Shown in pieces: positions 33,993-42,304 of a stretch of DNA of 64,000 nt. The notes below the pieces were generated by a model that saw only the letters and a program-made list of their open reading frames with translations, did no database searches and was not told the origin of the DNA. The translations under genes were made by a program, and so were the position numbers. Origin of the DNA: Halobacteriovoraceae bacterium (GTDB lineage Bacteria; Bdellovibrionota; Bacteriovoracia; Bacteriovoracales; Bacteriovoracaceae); NCBI GenBank assembly GCA_002707495.1, contig PAMZ01000021.1, positions 124,001 through 188,000 on the forward strand, in the 5' to 3' direction. The stretch's first letter is position 1; every line of letters begins with the position of its first letter.

Positions 33993-35077
33993 GTTATAAA
34001 TGCTGTTGGATCTAGTACAATTTCTCCTCGAGATTCTTTTTCTCTTATCACTTTTAATAAATCATCTTGAGCCTTGCAAACAGCACTGGCAGGTCTTTCA
34101 GCTTGTAGTTTATCCAGAAATTCATCTTGCATACGCTCAGTAACTTCAGAAAAGAGTTCATAAATGAGCTCCTTACTTGAAAGTCTTAGTGCCACGGCTA
34201 GAAGCTCATGCTCAATAGACTTAAGAAAATCTACTTTCATTTGCACTGTCATATATCTCAATTTATCGAGATATTCGATATTGTCTCTAAGATTATTTGC
34301 AAGGACTCTATTTTTTTGTTCGATATTATTAAGTATTTTTGTTTGTTGTTCAAAGTCTAGCCCACAATACAATTCTGGATTTAAACCTTGAGACTTAGCT
34401 TGCTTTATTTTAATGATAGAAGAAATACTTTGATAAGAAATAGAGTCTAGTTCGTCATCAAATTTGAGTCCTACCTTATAAAGGCCTGTCTCTTTATCAT
34501 TGTATTCTTCGATATAGATGATCTCCATTTTAAAAGGCTCGGGAAGTTTTTGATCCGTCAGATTGATGAGAAAAAGGTGCTGGCCAGTTTTTAGGTCCTT
34601 GATCGAGTTTTTTGCAACAACCATTCCAGCTCCGGACGTTGAAATGTCTACTAATACACTTGAATGCATCCATAAAGGTTCACCGTTGGGCATTTCTAGA
34701 GAATGATAGGTAATGTTTTTGTGGTCTTGATAAAGATAATAATAACGCCTAGTCCTTCTCTTCTCATAAATTTGCACCTCTGAGGGATGGGGGAAGTCAA
34801 CATATTGGCCTATTCGTGTGAAAGAATCCTTTTTAAAAATAATATCAAGACCTGGGATATGACAGAAGATAGATTTTTTATCATCGAAGAGATCATTATT
34901 TGGGAGGCGTAAAATTTTAAGCTTCGTATGAGTCTTGGTCATCTCAATGATCTTAACTGGGTAAGTCCGACGTTCCTGTCCGATTTGTTGCCAAAGCGTA
35001 AATTCAGTTTCATTTTCGTATATAAGTCCAAGGTATGTTTGGATGAGGTCTTTTTGATATGTTTTCCAATACTCCAT
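33983..35077 (-). CDS. PilZ-domain protein, putative c-di-GMP receptor
   Basis: 364 residues. The PilZ c-di-GMP signature is present: RxxxR as EKRRTRRYYYL (about residue 106) and DxSxxG as VDISTSGAGMV (about 143), followed by the beta-barrel to about 210. The N-terminal 100 residues resemble the YcgR-type N domain that precedes PilZ. The C-terminal 140 residues are helical with likely coiled coil. It probably binds c-di-GMP and passes the signal on by protein contact, for example to flagella or gliding. Convergent with the receiver gene. Confidence 0.78.
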   Translation of the reverse strand: MEYWKTYQKDLIQTYLGLIYENETEFTLWQQIGQERRTYPVKIIEMTKTHTKLKILRLPNNDLFDDKKSIFCHIPGLDIIFKKDSFTRIGQYVDFPHPSEVQIYEKRRTRRYYYLYQDHKNITYHSLEMPNGEPLWMHSSVLVDISTSGAGMVVAKNSIKDLKTGQHLFLINLTDQKLPEPFKMEIIYIEEYNDKETGLYKVGLKFDDELDSISYQSISSIIKIKQAKSQGLNPELYCGLDFEQQTKILNNIEQKNRVLANNLRDNIEYLDKLRYMTVQMKVDFLKSIEHELLAVALRLSSKELIYELFSEVTERMQDEFLDKLQAERPASAVCKAQDDLLKVIREKESRGEIVLDPTAFITYV

Positions 35078-35142
35078 GAGCCTATTATAAAGGGAAAGAG
35101 GCCAGCGACAAAATAACTTTCTTTTCCGAGTAGTATGAGCGG

Positions 35143-35796
35143 TTATTGGGATAAGACTTTATATTCTTTGAGAAATGACATGATAAATTCGTGCCCAAAA
35201 TTAATGACTTGCTCAGGTACATGTCCCTTAATATTATCTCTTATAAATGAAGCACTGGCCTCAGGATGTGCCTGGGTGGATATTAGGGGAAGGCTTCTAT
35301 GACGAATGCATTCAAAGCTCGAGCGCTCAGATTTTGCCATAATTTCAAAGTGATGACTTAGCTTTGTCACGCCTTGCTCGTGAGCATAGGCAAGTTTGAT
35401 TTTTTGATTTTTTTTGAACTGAGTAAAATCTTTTTGAAAGACTATTTCACGGATCTCTTTAAAATACTCTTTTTCTGGAGTTATATAGCCAACTTCACAG
35501 CCATAAAAACTGGCCATAAGCTGGTGGCCAAAACAAATACCTAAGGTTGGCTTGTTTAAATTTAGTTGATGGTCTACAAACTCAGCAAGCGGTCGGTGCC
35601 AAGGCAGATTTTGATCGAGATTTGAGGCTGAACCAAGGATGATATAACCGGTGGTTGCCTCACTTATATTTGTAAGGCTTTCAAGTCCAAATTGAGATGC
35701 CATATGATAGGTGGCAGGTATTTTGGACTTGAGTATGAATTGATTAAAACAATTATGAACCGGCTCCTCAATGAAACAATCAATGAAGGCTAACAA
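35143..35796 (-). CDS. Class I glutamine amidotransferase-like protein
   Basis: 217 residues. The catalytic Cys is in LGICFGHQLMASF (about 97) and the His-Glu pair in STQAHPEAS (about 185), so the triad is intact. No synthetase domain is attached. This stand-alone GMP-synthase-like GATase group includes proteins acting on gamma-glutamyl amides and proteins of unknown role; the substrate cannot be told. The 35-residue basic protein gene lies 3 bp upstream. Confidence 0.78.
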   Translation of the reverse strand: MLAFIDCFIEEPVHNCFNQFILKSKIPATYHMASQFGLESLTNISEATTGYIILGSASNLDQNLPWHRPLAEFVDHQLNLNKPTLGICFGHQLMASFYGCEVGYITPEKEYFKEIREIVFQKDFTQFKKNQKIKLAYAHEQGVTKLSHHFEIMAKSERSSFECIRHRSLPLISTQAHPEASASFIRDNIKGHVPEQVINFGHEFIMSFLKEYKVLSQ

Positions 35797-35799
35797 GTT

Positions 35800-35907
35800 C
35801 TAGTCTTTTTTGCCGGCCTCAATTTTAGCTTTGATTCTTGCTTTCTTTTTAGCCTGGCCTTTTCTTCTTTTCATTTTTAAAACGGATTTTTTTCTACCCA
35901 TGCCCAT
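35800..35907 (-). CDS. 35-residue highly basic small protein
   Basis: A short reading frame from ATG 35907 (MGMGRKKSVLKMKRRKGQ...) to a TAG at 35800. It has AAGGAG 6 bases before the ATG, the best ribosome binding site in this stretch. About 18 of 35 residues are Lys or Arg, with the rest Ala, Gly and a few hydrophobic residues, predicting one long positively charged helix. Such proteins often bind RNA, DNA or the ribosome. It ends 3 bp before the amidotransferase gene. I do not recognise a named family. The predicted start two codons later (35901) is also possible. Confidence 0.65.
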   Translation of the reverse strand: MGMGRKKSVLKMKRRKGQAKKKARIKAKIEAGKKD

Positions 35908-35977
35908 TTTGAACTCCTTAAATTTTGATGGGATAGAAAATAAAAGAATTCAGCTAACTTGGCAATAACTTTTTGCG

Positions 35978-36575
35978 TTAAAATGGGAATTCAATAGATA
36001 AGCCTTTTTCGTTGGCTTCTAATTTCGCCATTAATCGATCAAAGGATGATTTAAAAACGGATTGATTTAAATCTTGAAGAGAATTAATGTTGCCTTGTGT
36101 TGTGATTTGTAACTTAGAGTTCAGCACTTCTGCTGAAATAATTGTTTTAGTGTCAGCTGATTGATGTTTTTTTAAGGCATAATACATGAGAATGAATAGG
36201 TCTTGAAGAAACTTACTCTCAAAATCTCCAGCGGGAAAATTTAGTTCTAAGTCGTTTTCTTCAAAGGCCATATTGATATATCTCACAGCTTTTTCTAGAG
36301 ACTCCCAATTGGAATAGTTTGATTCACCCATAGCGACTTTATAATAAACTCTCAGTCCATCAATTCTTTCCTGCATTTTTTCAGTTCCAGACTTCATTTT
36401 TTGCAGAGAGCTTTTAACTTTCTCTAGATTAAGCTCTTCTCTACTCAGAAGAATTTCGGCAATACTAAGCTGACCAATGATAACACTGAATGGGTTATTT
36501 ATGTCATGAATAGATCTTGAAAGCATTTTAGAAATATCAAAAAAAAATATCCTGAGTGCTTGGTGAATTAGACAT
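35978..36575 (-). CDS. Histidine-kinase-like protein, frame broken at a T9 run
   Basis: The open part encodes a HisKA-like helix pair with SRSIHDINNPFSVIIGQL (His at the phospho-acceptor position) and about 150 further residues lacking the usual N, G1 and G2 ATP-binding boxes. The natural start appears to be ATG 36575 (MSNSPSTQDIFF), with the extended -10 TGCTATAAT just upstream. That frame stops after 12 codons at a run of nine T (36547-36539). One T fewer would join it to DISKMLSRSIHDINNPF. In-frame alternatives are ATG 36526 or a TTG inside tatD (36655). A degenerate kinase or phosphotransfer protein is likely. Confidence 0.55.
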
Positions 36576-36581
36576 ATATAG

Positions 36582-36590
36582 ATTATAGCA
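36582..36590 (-). promoter_or_regulatory. Extended -10 promoter giving a probable leaderless transcript
   Basis: On the minus strand TGCTATAAT is a perfect extended -10 element. Six bases (CTATAT) separate it from ATG 36575, so transcription would start at or next to the A of the start codon. It lies between the tatD stop and the histidine-kinase-like gene. Only a weak -35 (TGCAGA) is seen 17 bases upstream. Confidence 0.55.
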
Positions 36591-36599
36591 AATATTCCA

Positions 36600-37253
36600 T
36601 TAATTCTGCACGATTTCTTTGAGCCTTTTGCAAAGTTCTTTATCAATTTCTCCAACGGATAAAGTCAATTTCTCGCTCGCAATCTTATAGATATTCTTAA
36701 TACTTTCGTTCGAATCATCTGTCTCCAAAAGACAAGACTCTAGGGGGTAGCTTAAAAGATGGCGTGAATTTAATCCCCTCATTCCAAGGGAGATGTAGGC
36801 TTTACAATGCTTATTAAATTGCTCGTAGACATTTGGATGAGCATAAAAATCGTGAAGTATAAGTTTTCCTCTGAATCCAGATGTTTTAAGAATCTCAAGG
36901 GAGCAATCAAAGGTTTTTACATTATGAAGCACAATAGTTTTCACGTTTAGTGAAATTGCAAACTCTAATTGCTTTTGGAAAATATCCGCTTGGATTTTAA
37001 GACTTGGTGGTTTGATCTTATCTAGACCCACTTCTCCTAATCCTAAAAATTGTGAGTGCTTTTGTGCCTTTTTGTAAACATTCTTAAATTCCGTTAATTG
37101 GTTATTAGCATCAAATGAATCGGTAATTTTCCAAGGATGGATTCCAATAAAAAAATATTGATTTGATGTGAGGTTTTGGGGAATTTTCAAATCTGCCATG
37201 AAAAACTGTGAGATTCCAGGAGATAGATTGTGAGTATGAAAATCAATCATCAT
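36600..37253 (-). CDS. TatD-family metal-dependent hydrolase
   Basis: 217 residues from ATG 37253, which gives MMIDFHTHN, the first metal-binding HxH. Further ligands are in GLGEVGLDK (Glu), TIVLHNVKTF and LILHDFYAH (His) and LLETDDSNE (Asp). Somewhat shorter than the 250-265 residues of TatD. Family members are 3'-exonucleases acting on DNA or other phosphoesters. It overlaps the tcdA gene by 11 bp and was probably translated by coupling, as no ribosome binding site is seen. Confidence 0.78.
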   Translation of the reverse strand: MMIDFHTHNLSPGISQFFMADLKIPQNLTSNQYFFIGIHPWKITDSFDANNQLTEFKNVYKKAQKHSQFLGLGEVGLDKIKPPSLKIQADIFQKQLEFAISLNVKTIVLHNVKTFDCSLEILKTSGFRGKLILHDFYAHPNVYEQFNKHCKAYISLGMRGLNSRHLLSYPLESCLLETDDSNESIKNIYKIASEKLTLSVGEIDKELCKRLKEIVQN

Positions 37254-38004
37254 TAATTTTACATATTTTTTTAAAGGCAAAACTTACGGCAACACTTGCA
37301 AAGGCAGAGGTTACAAAACCCACACTTCCTAGACCTGATTCGCAATTACTTATTCTTCCAGTTCTGTATTCGCAGTCATCTTTGTTTGTGAGCAGTGGCA
37401 GGGGAAGTTCAGTCGAATATACCGCTGGGGCTCGATATGACCTTTTTGAATTTTTACTGTAACCATAGTCTTTTTTAAGCTTCTTTTTAACTTGAAACAA
37501 TAATCGGTCATTTATCGATTTGTTTAGGTCTCTCAGTATTATTTTCGTGGGGTCAACTCTTTGCGCCGCTGCACCTATGATAACAAAAGGAATATTAAGT
37601 CTTTTACATTTTTGAATGATCAGACATTTGTTTTTAACTGAATCGATGGCATCAAAAACAAAAGAAACCTCTGGGTGGATAATATCGTCAATCGTAGAAG
37701 CAGTGAGAAAGTCTTCAATTGTATGAATTTTGGCCTTAGGGTTGATTTCGAGAAGACGCTCTTTCATGGTGAGGACTTTTGATTTCCCGATTGTTTTATG
37801 ATTGCTATGAATTTGACGGTTAATATTAGTGACACAAATTTCATCCAGATCGACTAGGGTTATATGATAGGCTCCAGATCGAATTAAAAATTCCGCTATC
37901 CAGCTACCTACGCCACCTATGCCTATTACGAGAAAATTCTTATTGGCTAAGACCTTTAATTTATTTTCTCCGACTAAATTTTTTACTCCTTGAAATGCAG
38001 ACAT
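37243..38004 (-). CDS. tcdA: tRNA threonylcarbamoyladenosine dehydratase (TcdA/CsdL)
   Basis: 253 residues of the ThiF/MoeB E1-like family. The ATP loop is VIGIGGVGSWIAEFLIRSG, then LVDLDEICVTNINRQIHS, in which the CVTNINRQ form is typical for TcdA. FDAIDSVKNK and the C-terminal LGSVGFVTSAFASVAVSFA hydrophobic anchor also fit. TcdA cyclises t6A in tRNA using ATP. MoeB or ThiF are less likely because the zinc CxxC pairs are absent. Confidence 0.87.
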   Translation of the reverse strand: MSAFQGVKNLVGENKLKVLANKNFLVIGIGGVGSWIAEFLIRSGAYHITLVDLDEICVTNINRQIHSNHKTIGKSKVLTMKERLLEINPKAKIHTIEDFLTASTIDDIIHPEVSFVFDAIDSVKNKCLIIQKCKRLNIPFVIIGAAAQRVDPTKIILRDLNKSINDRLLFQVKKKLKKDYGYSKNSKRSYRAPAVYSTELPLPLLTNKDDCEYRTGRISNCESGLGSVGFVTSAFASVAVSFAFKKICKINDD

Positions 38005-38015
38005 CCTCTATATCC

Positions 38016-38978
38016 CTAAATATGTCCAAAGACGGCATCAAATCCTAGGATAAAACCAGGAGTTCTCGCGAAATTTTCAGTTCTCGGAAAGTTAATAAAA
38101 GGAGTTAAGTCCATAAAAAGCCATTTCGAATATACTCTCTTACGATATGTAACTTGCAGTACATAATTTGTAACTAAGAAATCTGGAATATTAACACTGA
38201 TGACGTGAGCATGGTAGGAGAGTGCTGTGTGTTTGCCTATTTGATGAAATAACGAAGGACCATTTTCAAAGCGAATGGAATAATCTTGATCATTCCAAAA
38301 AAAATTATTAACCATTCTTAAGATATGATTTCGAGTTAAACTCTTGTCAAAGTCGACATCGATATCGTTTGTAAAGCCACGAGAGTTTTGCCAACGGAGT
38401 CTTTCGTGAATTTTAAGAATCCACTCAGTAAACTCAATTGTCTTTTTGGCACCGATTCTAAGAAAGACATCAGGAGGGACACTGGCGATGACTCCTGTAT
38501 CTTGATAGAAATTAATTCCAGATCGCTCCACCAGATATCTCACCCCGAGGGCCGAATTATTATCATTAGGTCTTTTTTGATTGGGTTGAGCATCTCTTGC
38601 TTTTGAAGTCTCTGATCTTTCATCTTGATTTTCGTTTTCAATAAAAAGTCTGAGTCTTTTTTGAGTACGAGGTAAAATCAAACGATAATTAATTTCAGGT
38701 ACCACGACAGGACCTCGTGCTTCACGAACAAAAGTGTCTAATTGAAGAATGAGTTTTGATTCGTTGACTAATTCCGAATGTTGAGAGTCCGCAAAGAATC
38801 CATCAATAGAATTTGAAAACTGAAGAACTCTTTTGGACAGTTTCCGATGATACTGATCAACTAAATTGCGTTTGGTTCTGGTTTTTTGATTTTGTCTTTT
38901 AGACTCTTGTGCACGAGTTTCAAAGCTTAAAAAGCATATATTGAACAAACTCATGATGAGAAAAGACTTAAAAAACAT
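38016..38978 (-). CDS. Conserved exported protein, probable outer membrane
   Basis: 320 residues with a signal peptide ending at about TRAQ. The mature protein shows the block IDGFFADSQ, then RLILPRTQKRLRLFIEN, ALGVRYLVERSG, DVFLRIGAKK, a middle of WxW-like strands and the ending WLFMDLTPFINFPRTEN...TPGFILGFDAVFG. I recognise this layout from proteins of unknown function in many proteobacteria. The repeated aromatic strands and terminal Phe-rich end fit a beta-barrel or large beta-sheet in the outer envelope. It follows tcdA by 11 bp on the same strand. Confidence 0.72.
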   Translation of the reverse strand: MFFKSFLIMSLFNICFLSFETRAQESKRQNQKTRTKRNLVDQYHRKLSKRVLQFSNSIDGFFADSQHSELVNESKLILQLDTFVREARGPVVVPEINYRLILPRTQKRLRLFIENENQDERSETSKARDAQPNQKRPNDNNSALGVRYLVERSGINFYQDTGVIASVPPDVFLRIGAKKTIEFTEWILKIHERLRWQNSRGFTNDIDVDFDKSLTRNHILRMVNNFFWNDQDYSIRFENGPSLFHQIGKHTALSYHAHVISVNIPDFLVTNYVLQVTYRKRVYSKWLFMDLTPFINFPRTENFARTPGFILGFDAVFGHI

Positions 38979-39068
38979 AGTCGAAATTATAAAAATTTAT
39001 AACCGCTAAGTCTAAAGGCTTTTATTTCTGTGGCCGGCCAGATACTATTGGAAGCTAAGGAGATTGTT

Positions 39069-39623
39069 ATGAAAGAAATTATTATGCTTTGCGTCTTGGG
39101 GAGTTTAAGTTTAGGTGCGTCTGCATTTGATATTGGATTTGAGCGAGGTAGCACAATAAAGACTGACGAAATCGATGGATATGTTTCTGTTAATTGTGAA
39201 GAGCGTGGACAGTCTCGCTGGTATAGTTATAGCTGCTACGATATTGCACTTGTTGGGGGTGCTTACGGTAAGATTAAGGTTACTAACGGATCTGTGGATG
39301 CTGATTGGGTAAAGCTAAGAAGAGAAGGATCTAACCATATAAAAGGTGCTGCTTTTAATGCGACAGAACAACAAACTGGAAGAAATTTTAATCTATGGAT
39401 TTCAACTTTGTTTCAAAAGCCTCTTTTAGAGAAAGGCAAAAATCTGGTTAATTTTACTTTTGAAAAACAAGGACAACTCGTTTCTCAAGGTCAATTTGAA
39501 GTTGAAATTATTGAAGGTGAGTATAGATCGTGTCCACGAGGAACACTGTATTACTACTCAGCTTGTCCAACTATCAATACAGCTTGCTCAGACTATTTTA
39601 GAAGATATAATTACTGTCGATAA
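39069..39623 (+). CDS. Small exported cysteine-containing protein
   Basis: 184 residues from ATG 39069, preceded by AAGGAG; an earlier in-frame start at 39030 has no binding site. The signal peptide is MKEIIMLCVLGSLSLGASA. The mature part is beta-rich (VSVNCEERGQSRWYSYSCYD near 35-55) with later cysteines in YRSCPRGTLYYYSACPT and ACSDYFRRYNYC, so three disulfides are possible. No known family. It is divergent from the exported protein at 38016 and convergent with lpdA. Confidence 0.72.
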   Translation: MKEIIMLCVLGSLSLGASAFDIGFERGSTIKTDEIDGYVSVNCEERGQSRWYSYSCYDIALVGGAYGKIKVTNGSVDADWVKLRREGSNHIKGAAFNATEQQTGRNFNLWISTLFQKPLLEKGKNLVNFTFEKQGQLVSQGQFEVEIIEGEYRSCPRGTLYYYSACPTINTACSDYFRRYNYCR

Positions 39624-39626
39624 CAC

Positions 39627-41030
39627 TTACATATGCAGCGATCTATTTTCGGTCGCTGCAAGACAAGCTTCTTTAAAAGCCTCAGTATATGTTGGGTGAG
39701 CATGACAGGTTCGTGCTATGTCTTCAGCGCTCGCTTTATACTCCATCGATAAAACAGCTTCAGATATTAAGTCCGCACAACGTGGCCCAATCATATGGAC
39801 GCCTAAAATTTCGTCAGTTTGGTCGTCGGCTAGAACTTTGATAAATCCATCAGACTCTTCCGAGGCCCTTGCTCGACCAAGAGCTTTAAAGGGAAAGGAA
39901 CCTTTTTTATAAGATTTACCTTGTTCTTTTAATTGCTCTTCTGAAAGACCAACTGAAGCAACTTCAGGCCAAGTATAAACAACACCTGGGACCAGATTGT
40001 AATCAATATGAGGTTTTTGCCCTGCCATATATTCTGCTACGAAAACACCTTCTTCTTCAGCTTTATGAGCCAACATAGAGCCTTTAATGACATCTCCTAT
40101 GGCAAAAATATGTCCTTGATTAGTTTGAAGATGCTCATCAGTCGGTATTCTTCCTCTTTCATCAAGTTCAATACCGATATTTTTAAGGCCTAAATTATCC
40201 GTATAAGGTTTGCGTCCTACTGAAACTAAGCAGTAATCACCATCAAGTTCGATCGCTTTATCTTTTTTCATGTCTGTAGCCTTGACCTTTACAGACTTTC
40301 CTTCATTAGTAACGTTTTCAACTTTATGACCAAGATAGAAATTAATTCCTTCTTTTTTCATGACTTTTTGAAGGTTTTTTCCTAGCTCTTTATCCATCAT
40401 ACCAATGATACCGTCCATATACTCAATCACTGAAACCTCGGCACCAAGTCTTCTATAGACTGAACCTAGTTCTAGTCCTATGACTCCGCCGCCTATGACA
40501 ATAAGATGTTTGGGAACTTCTTGAAGCTTAAGCGCTTCGGTAGAAGAGATAACTCTTTTTTTATCAATTTCCATTCCAGGAAAACTAGCAGGCTTTGAGC
40601 CGGTAGCTATGACTGCTTTTTTAAATGACACTTCCTCTGATGAACCATCTTCTTTTTTAACGGAGAGTGTATTTTTGTCTTTGAAACTTCCATGTCCTTG
40701 GATGACATCAATCTTATTTTTTTTCATAAGAAAGTCGATTCCCTTGCAAGTGGAATCAACGACATTTTGAACTCGCGACATCATTTTGGGGAGGTCAAGT
40801 TTAACGTCTTTAACCATGATCCCATGAACATCATGGGAATGAACCGTGCTGTGATAGCGCTCAGAGGAGTCGAGTAGGGCCTTACTTGGAATACAGCCAA
40901 CATTTAAACAGGTTCCTCCAAGGGTTGAATAGCGTTCAACTATAGCTGTTTTCATTCCCAACTGTGCACACCTAATGGCACAAACATATCCACCAGGACC
41001 AGAACCAATAACGACAACATCATAACTCAT
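39627..41030 (-). CDS. lpdA: Dihydrolipoyl dehydrogenase (E3)
   Basis: 467 residues, full length. FAD loop VVIGSGPGGYVCAIRCAQLG, redox-active disulfide GGTCLNVGCIPSKALL, NAD loop VIGGGVIGLELGSVYRRLG and the catalytic His-Glu in CHAHPTYTEAFKEA are all intact. It reoxidises the lipoyl arms of the 2-oxoglutarate dehydrogenase encoded just upstream. Last gene of the sucA-sucB-lpdA operon, 11 bp after sucB. A 10-bp hairpin lies in its last codons (39634-39660). Confidence 0.95.
   Translation of the reverse strand: MSYDVVVIGSGPGGYVCAIRCAQLGMKTAIVERYSTLGGTCLNVGCIPSKALLDSSERYHSTVHSHDVHGIMVKDVKLDLPKMMSRVQNVVDSTCKGIDFLMKKNKIDVIQGHGSFKDKNTLSVKKEDGSSEEVSFKKAVIATGSKPASFPGMEIDKKRVISSTEALKLQEVPKHLIVIGGGVIGLELGSVYRRLGAEVSVIEYMDGIIGMMDKELGKNLQKVMKKEGINFYLGHKVENVTNEGKSVKVKATDMKKDKAIELDGDYCLVSVGRKPYTDNLGLKNIGIELDERGRIPTDEHLQTNQGHIFAIGDVIKGSMLAHKAEEEGVFVAEYMAGQKPHIDYNLVPGVVYTWPEVASVGLSEEQLKEQGKSYKKGSFPFKALGRARASEESDGFIKVLADDQTDEILGVHMIGPRCADLISEAVLSMEYKASAEDIARTCHAHPTYTEAFKEACLAATENRSLHM
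39634..39660. other. Inverted repeat at the convergent ends of lpdA and the exported protein gene
   Basis: TGCAGCGATC (39634-39643) and GGTCGCTGCA (39651-39660) pair over 10 bases with one T-G wobble around a 7-base loop. It follows the plus-strand stop by 10 bases and lies in the last codons of lpdA. No clear T tract follows on either strand, so it is a weak terminator candidate. Confidence 0.4.
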
Positions 41031-41041
41031 ATCATTTTCCT

Positions 41042-42295
41042 TTATAAATCTAATATCATTCTGGCAGGATCTTCGAGAAGATCTTTAACTGTCTTTAAAA
41101 AGCCAACTGAATCTTTTCCATCAATGACTCTGTGGTCATAGGATAGTGCAATATACATAATGGGTCTTATCTCAACTTTACCATCCACAACCCAAGGTCT
41201 CTCCACAATATTATGCATTCCTAAAATCGCACTTTGAGGAATATTTAAAATAGGTGTGGATAGCATTGATCCAAAAATCCCGCCGTTAGTAATGGTGAAA
41301 GTTCCTCCACTCATTTCATCAAGGGTGATTTTCCCCTCTCTTGCTTTAGTAGCAAGTCTTGAAATTTCTTTTTCAATATCAGCTAGGCCTTGAGATTCAG
41401 CATTTCTTACCACAGGAACCACAAGTCCCTTATCCGAAGAGACAGCAATCCCCATATCGACATAGTCTGGGATCAATAGTTCTTCTCCTTCAATTTGGGC
41501 ATTGACTAGAGGATGATTTTTCATCGCTACACAACAAGCTTTGGTAAAAAGTGACATAAAACCAAGTTTGATGCCATGCTTTTTAACGAATTGATCTTGA
41601 TATTTTTTACGGAGGTCCATGACTGGTTTCATATCTACTTCGTTAAATGTGGTAAGCATGGCGGTAGAGTTCTTAGCCTCGGTGAGTCTCTTAGCAATTG
41701 TTTTACGAAGGCGTGTCATCTTTTCGCGATTAATCTCTCTTGATCCACCTTGCATAATAGCTGCTGGTGAGGACGTGGCAGGTTGAGCGGATTTAGCAGC
41801 TTGAGAAGAGGACTCTTTTTTCTCTGAGGCATTAGCAGCCATGGCATCAGATTTGGTTATCCTTCCATCTTTTCCGGTGCCTGTCATCGTGTCCGGTGAA
41901 AGGCTTTTTTCGGCAAGAATTTTTCTTGCTGCAGGAGAGGCTACTCCTGATTTTTCATTGGATGATGGTGTTTCAGAGTTTTGAGCTTGTGCTGCTGACT
42001 TGTTTGACTCTGTTTTCTCTTCTTTAGGAGCTTCTTTTTTAGGAGTCGTGTCACCCGCTGCACTTTCATCGATTTCTGCAATGACGGAGCCGATTTTTAG
42101 ATCGTCCCCTTCGCTTGCTTTAAGTGTGATTTTTCCACTGACTTCAGCAGGGAGTTCTAATGAGGCTTTATCAGATTCGATTTCGCATAAAATATCACCT
42201 TCTTCTACAATGTCTCCATCTGATACACTCCATGTGGATAGAGTCGCTTCTTCTACAGATTCTCCAATGACGGGTATCTTTACTTCAGTTGCCAT
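41042..42295 (-). CDS. sucB: Dihydrolipoyl succinyltransferase (E2 of 2-oxoglutarate dehydrogenase)
   Basis: 417 residues. One lipoyl domain with the lipoylated Lys in [17 protein letters not shown] (about 43), an Ala/Ser/Glu-rich linker, the E3-binding domain [16 protein letters not shown] near 122, a second linker, and the catalytic acyltransferase core ending in [13 protein letters not shown] (about 390, catalytic His). Transfers succinyl groups from the E1 to CoA. The order with sucA upstream and lpdA downstream gives the 2-oxoglutarate rather than pyruvate complex. Confidence 0.95.
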   Translation of the reverse strand: MATEVKIPVIGESVEEATLSTWSVSDGDIVEEGDILCEIESDKASLELPAEVSGKITLKASEGDDLKIGSVIAEIDESAAGDTTPKKEAPKEEKTESNKSAAQAQNSETPSSNEKSGVASPAARKILAEKSLSPDTMTGTGKDGRITKSDAMAANASEKKESSSQAAKSAQPATSSPAAIMQGGSREINREKMTRLRKTIAKRLTEAKNSTAMLTTFNEVDMKPVMDLRKKYQDQFVKKHGIKLGFMSLFTKACCVAMKNHPLVNAQIEGEELLIPDYVDMGIAVSSDKGLVVPVVRNAESQGLADIEKEISRLATKAREGKITLDEMSGGTFTITNGGIFGSMLSTPILNIPQSAILGMHNIVERPWVVDGKVEIRPIMYIALSYDHRVIDGKDSVGFLKTVKDLLEDPARMILDL

Positions 42296-42304
42296 TTCGT
42301 TTCC

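Noticed and set aside
35955-35975. TTGGCA...TTGCG resembling a sigma-54 promoter
   Set aside because: The GG and GC are two bases too far apart and it points away from any nearby gene start.
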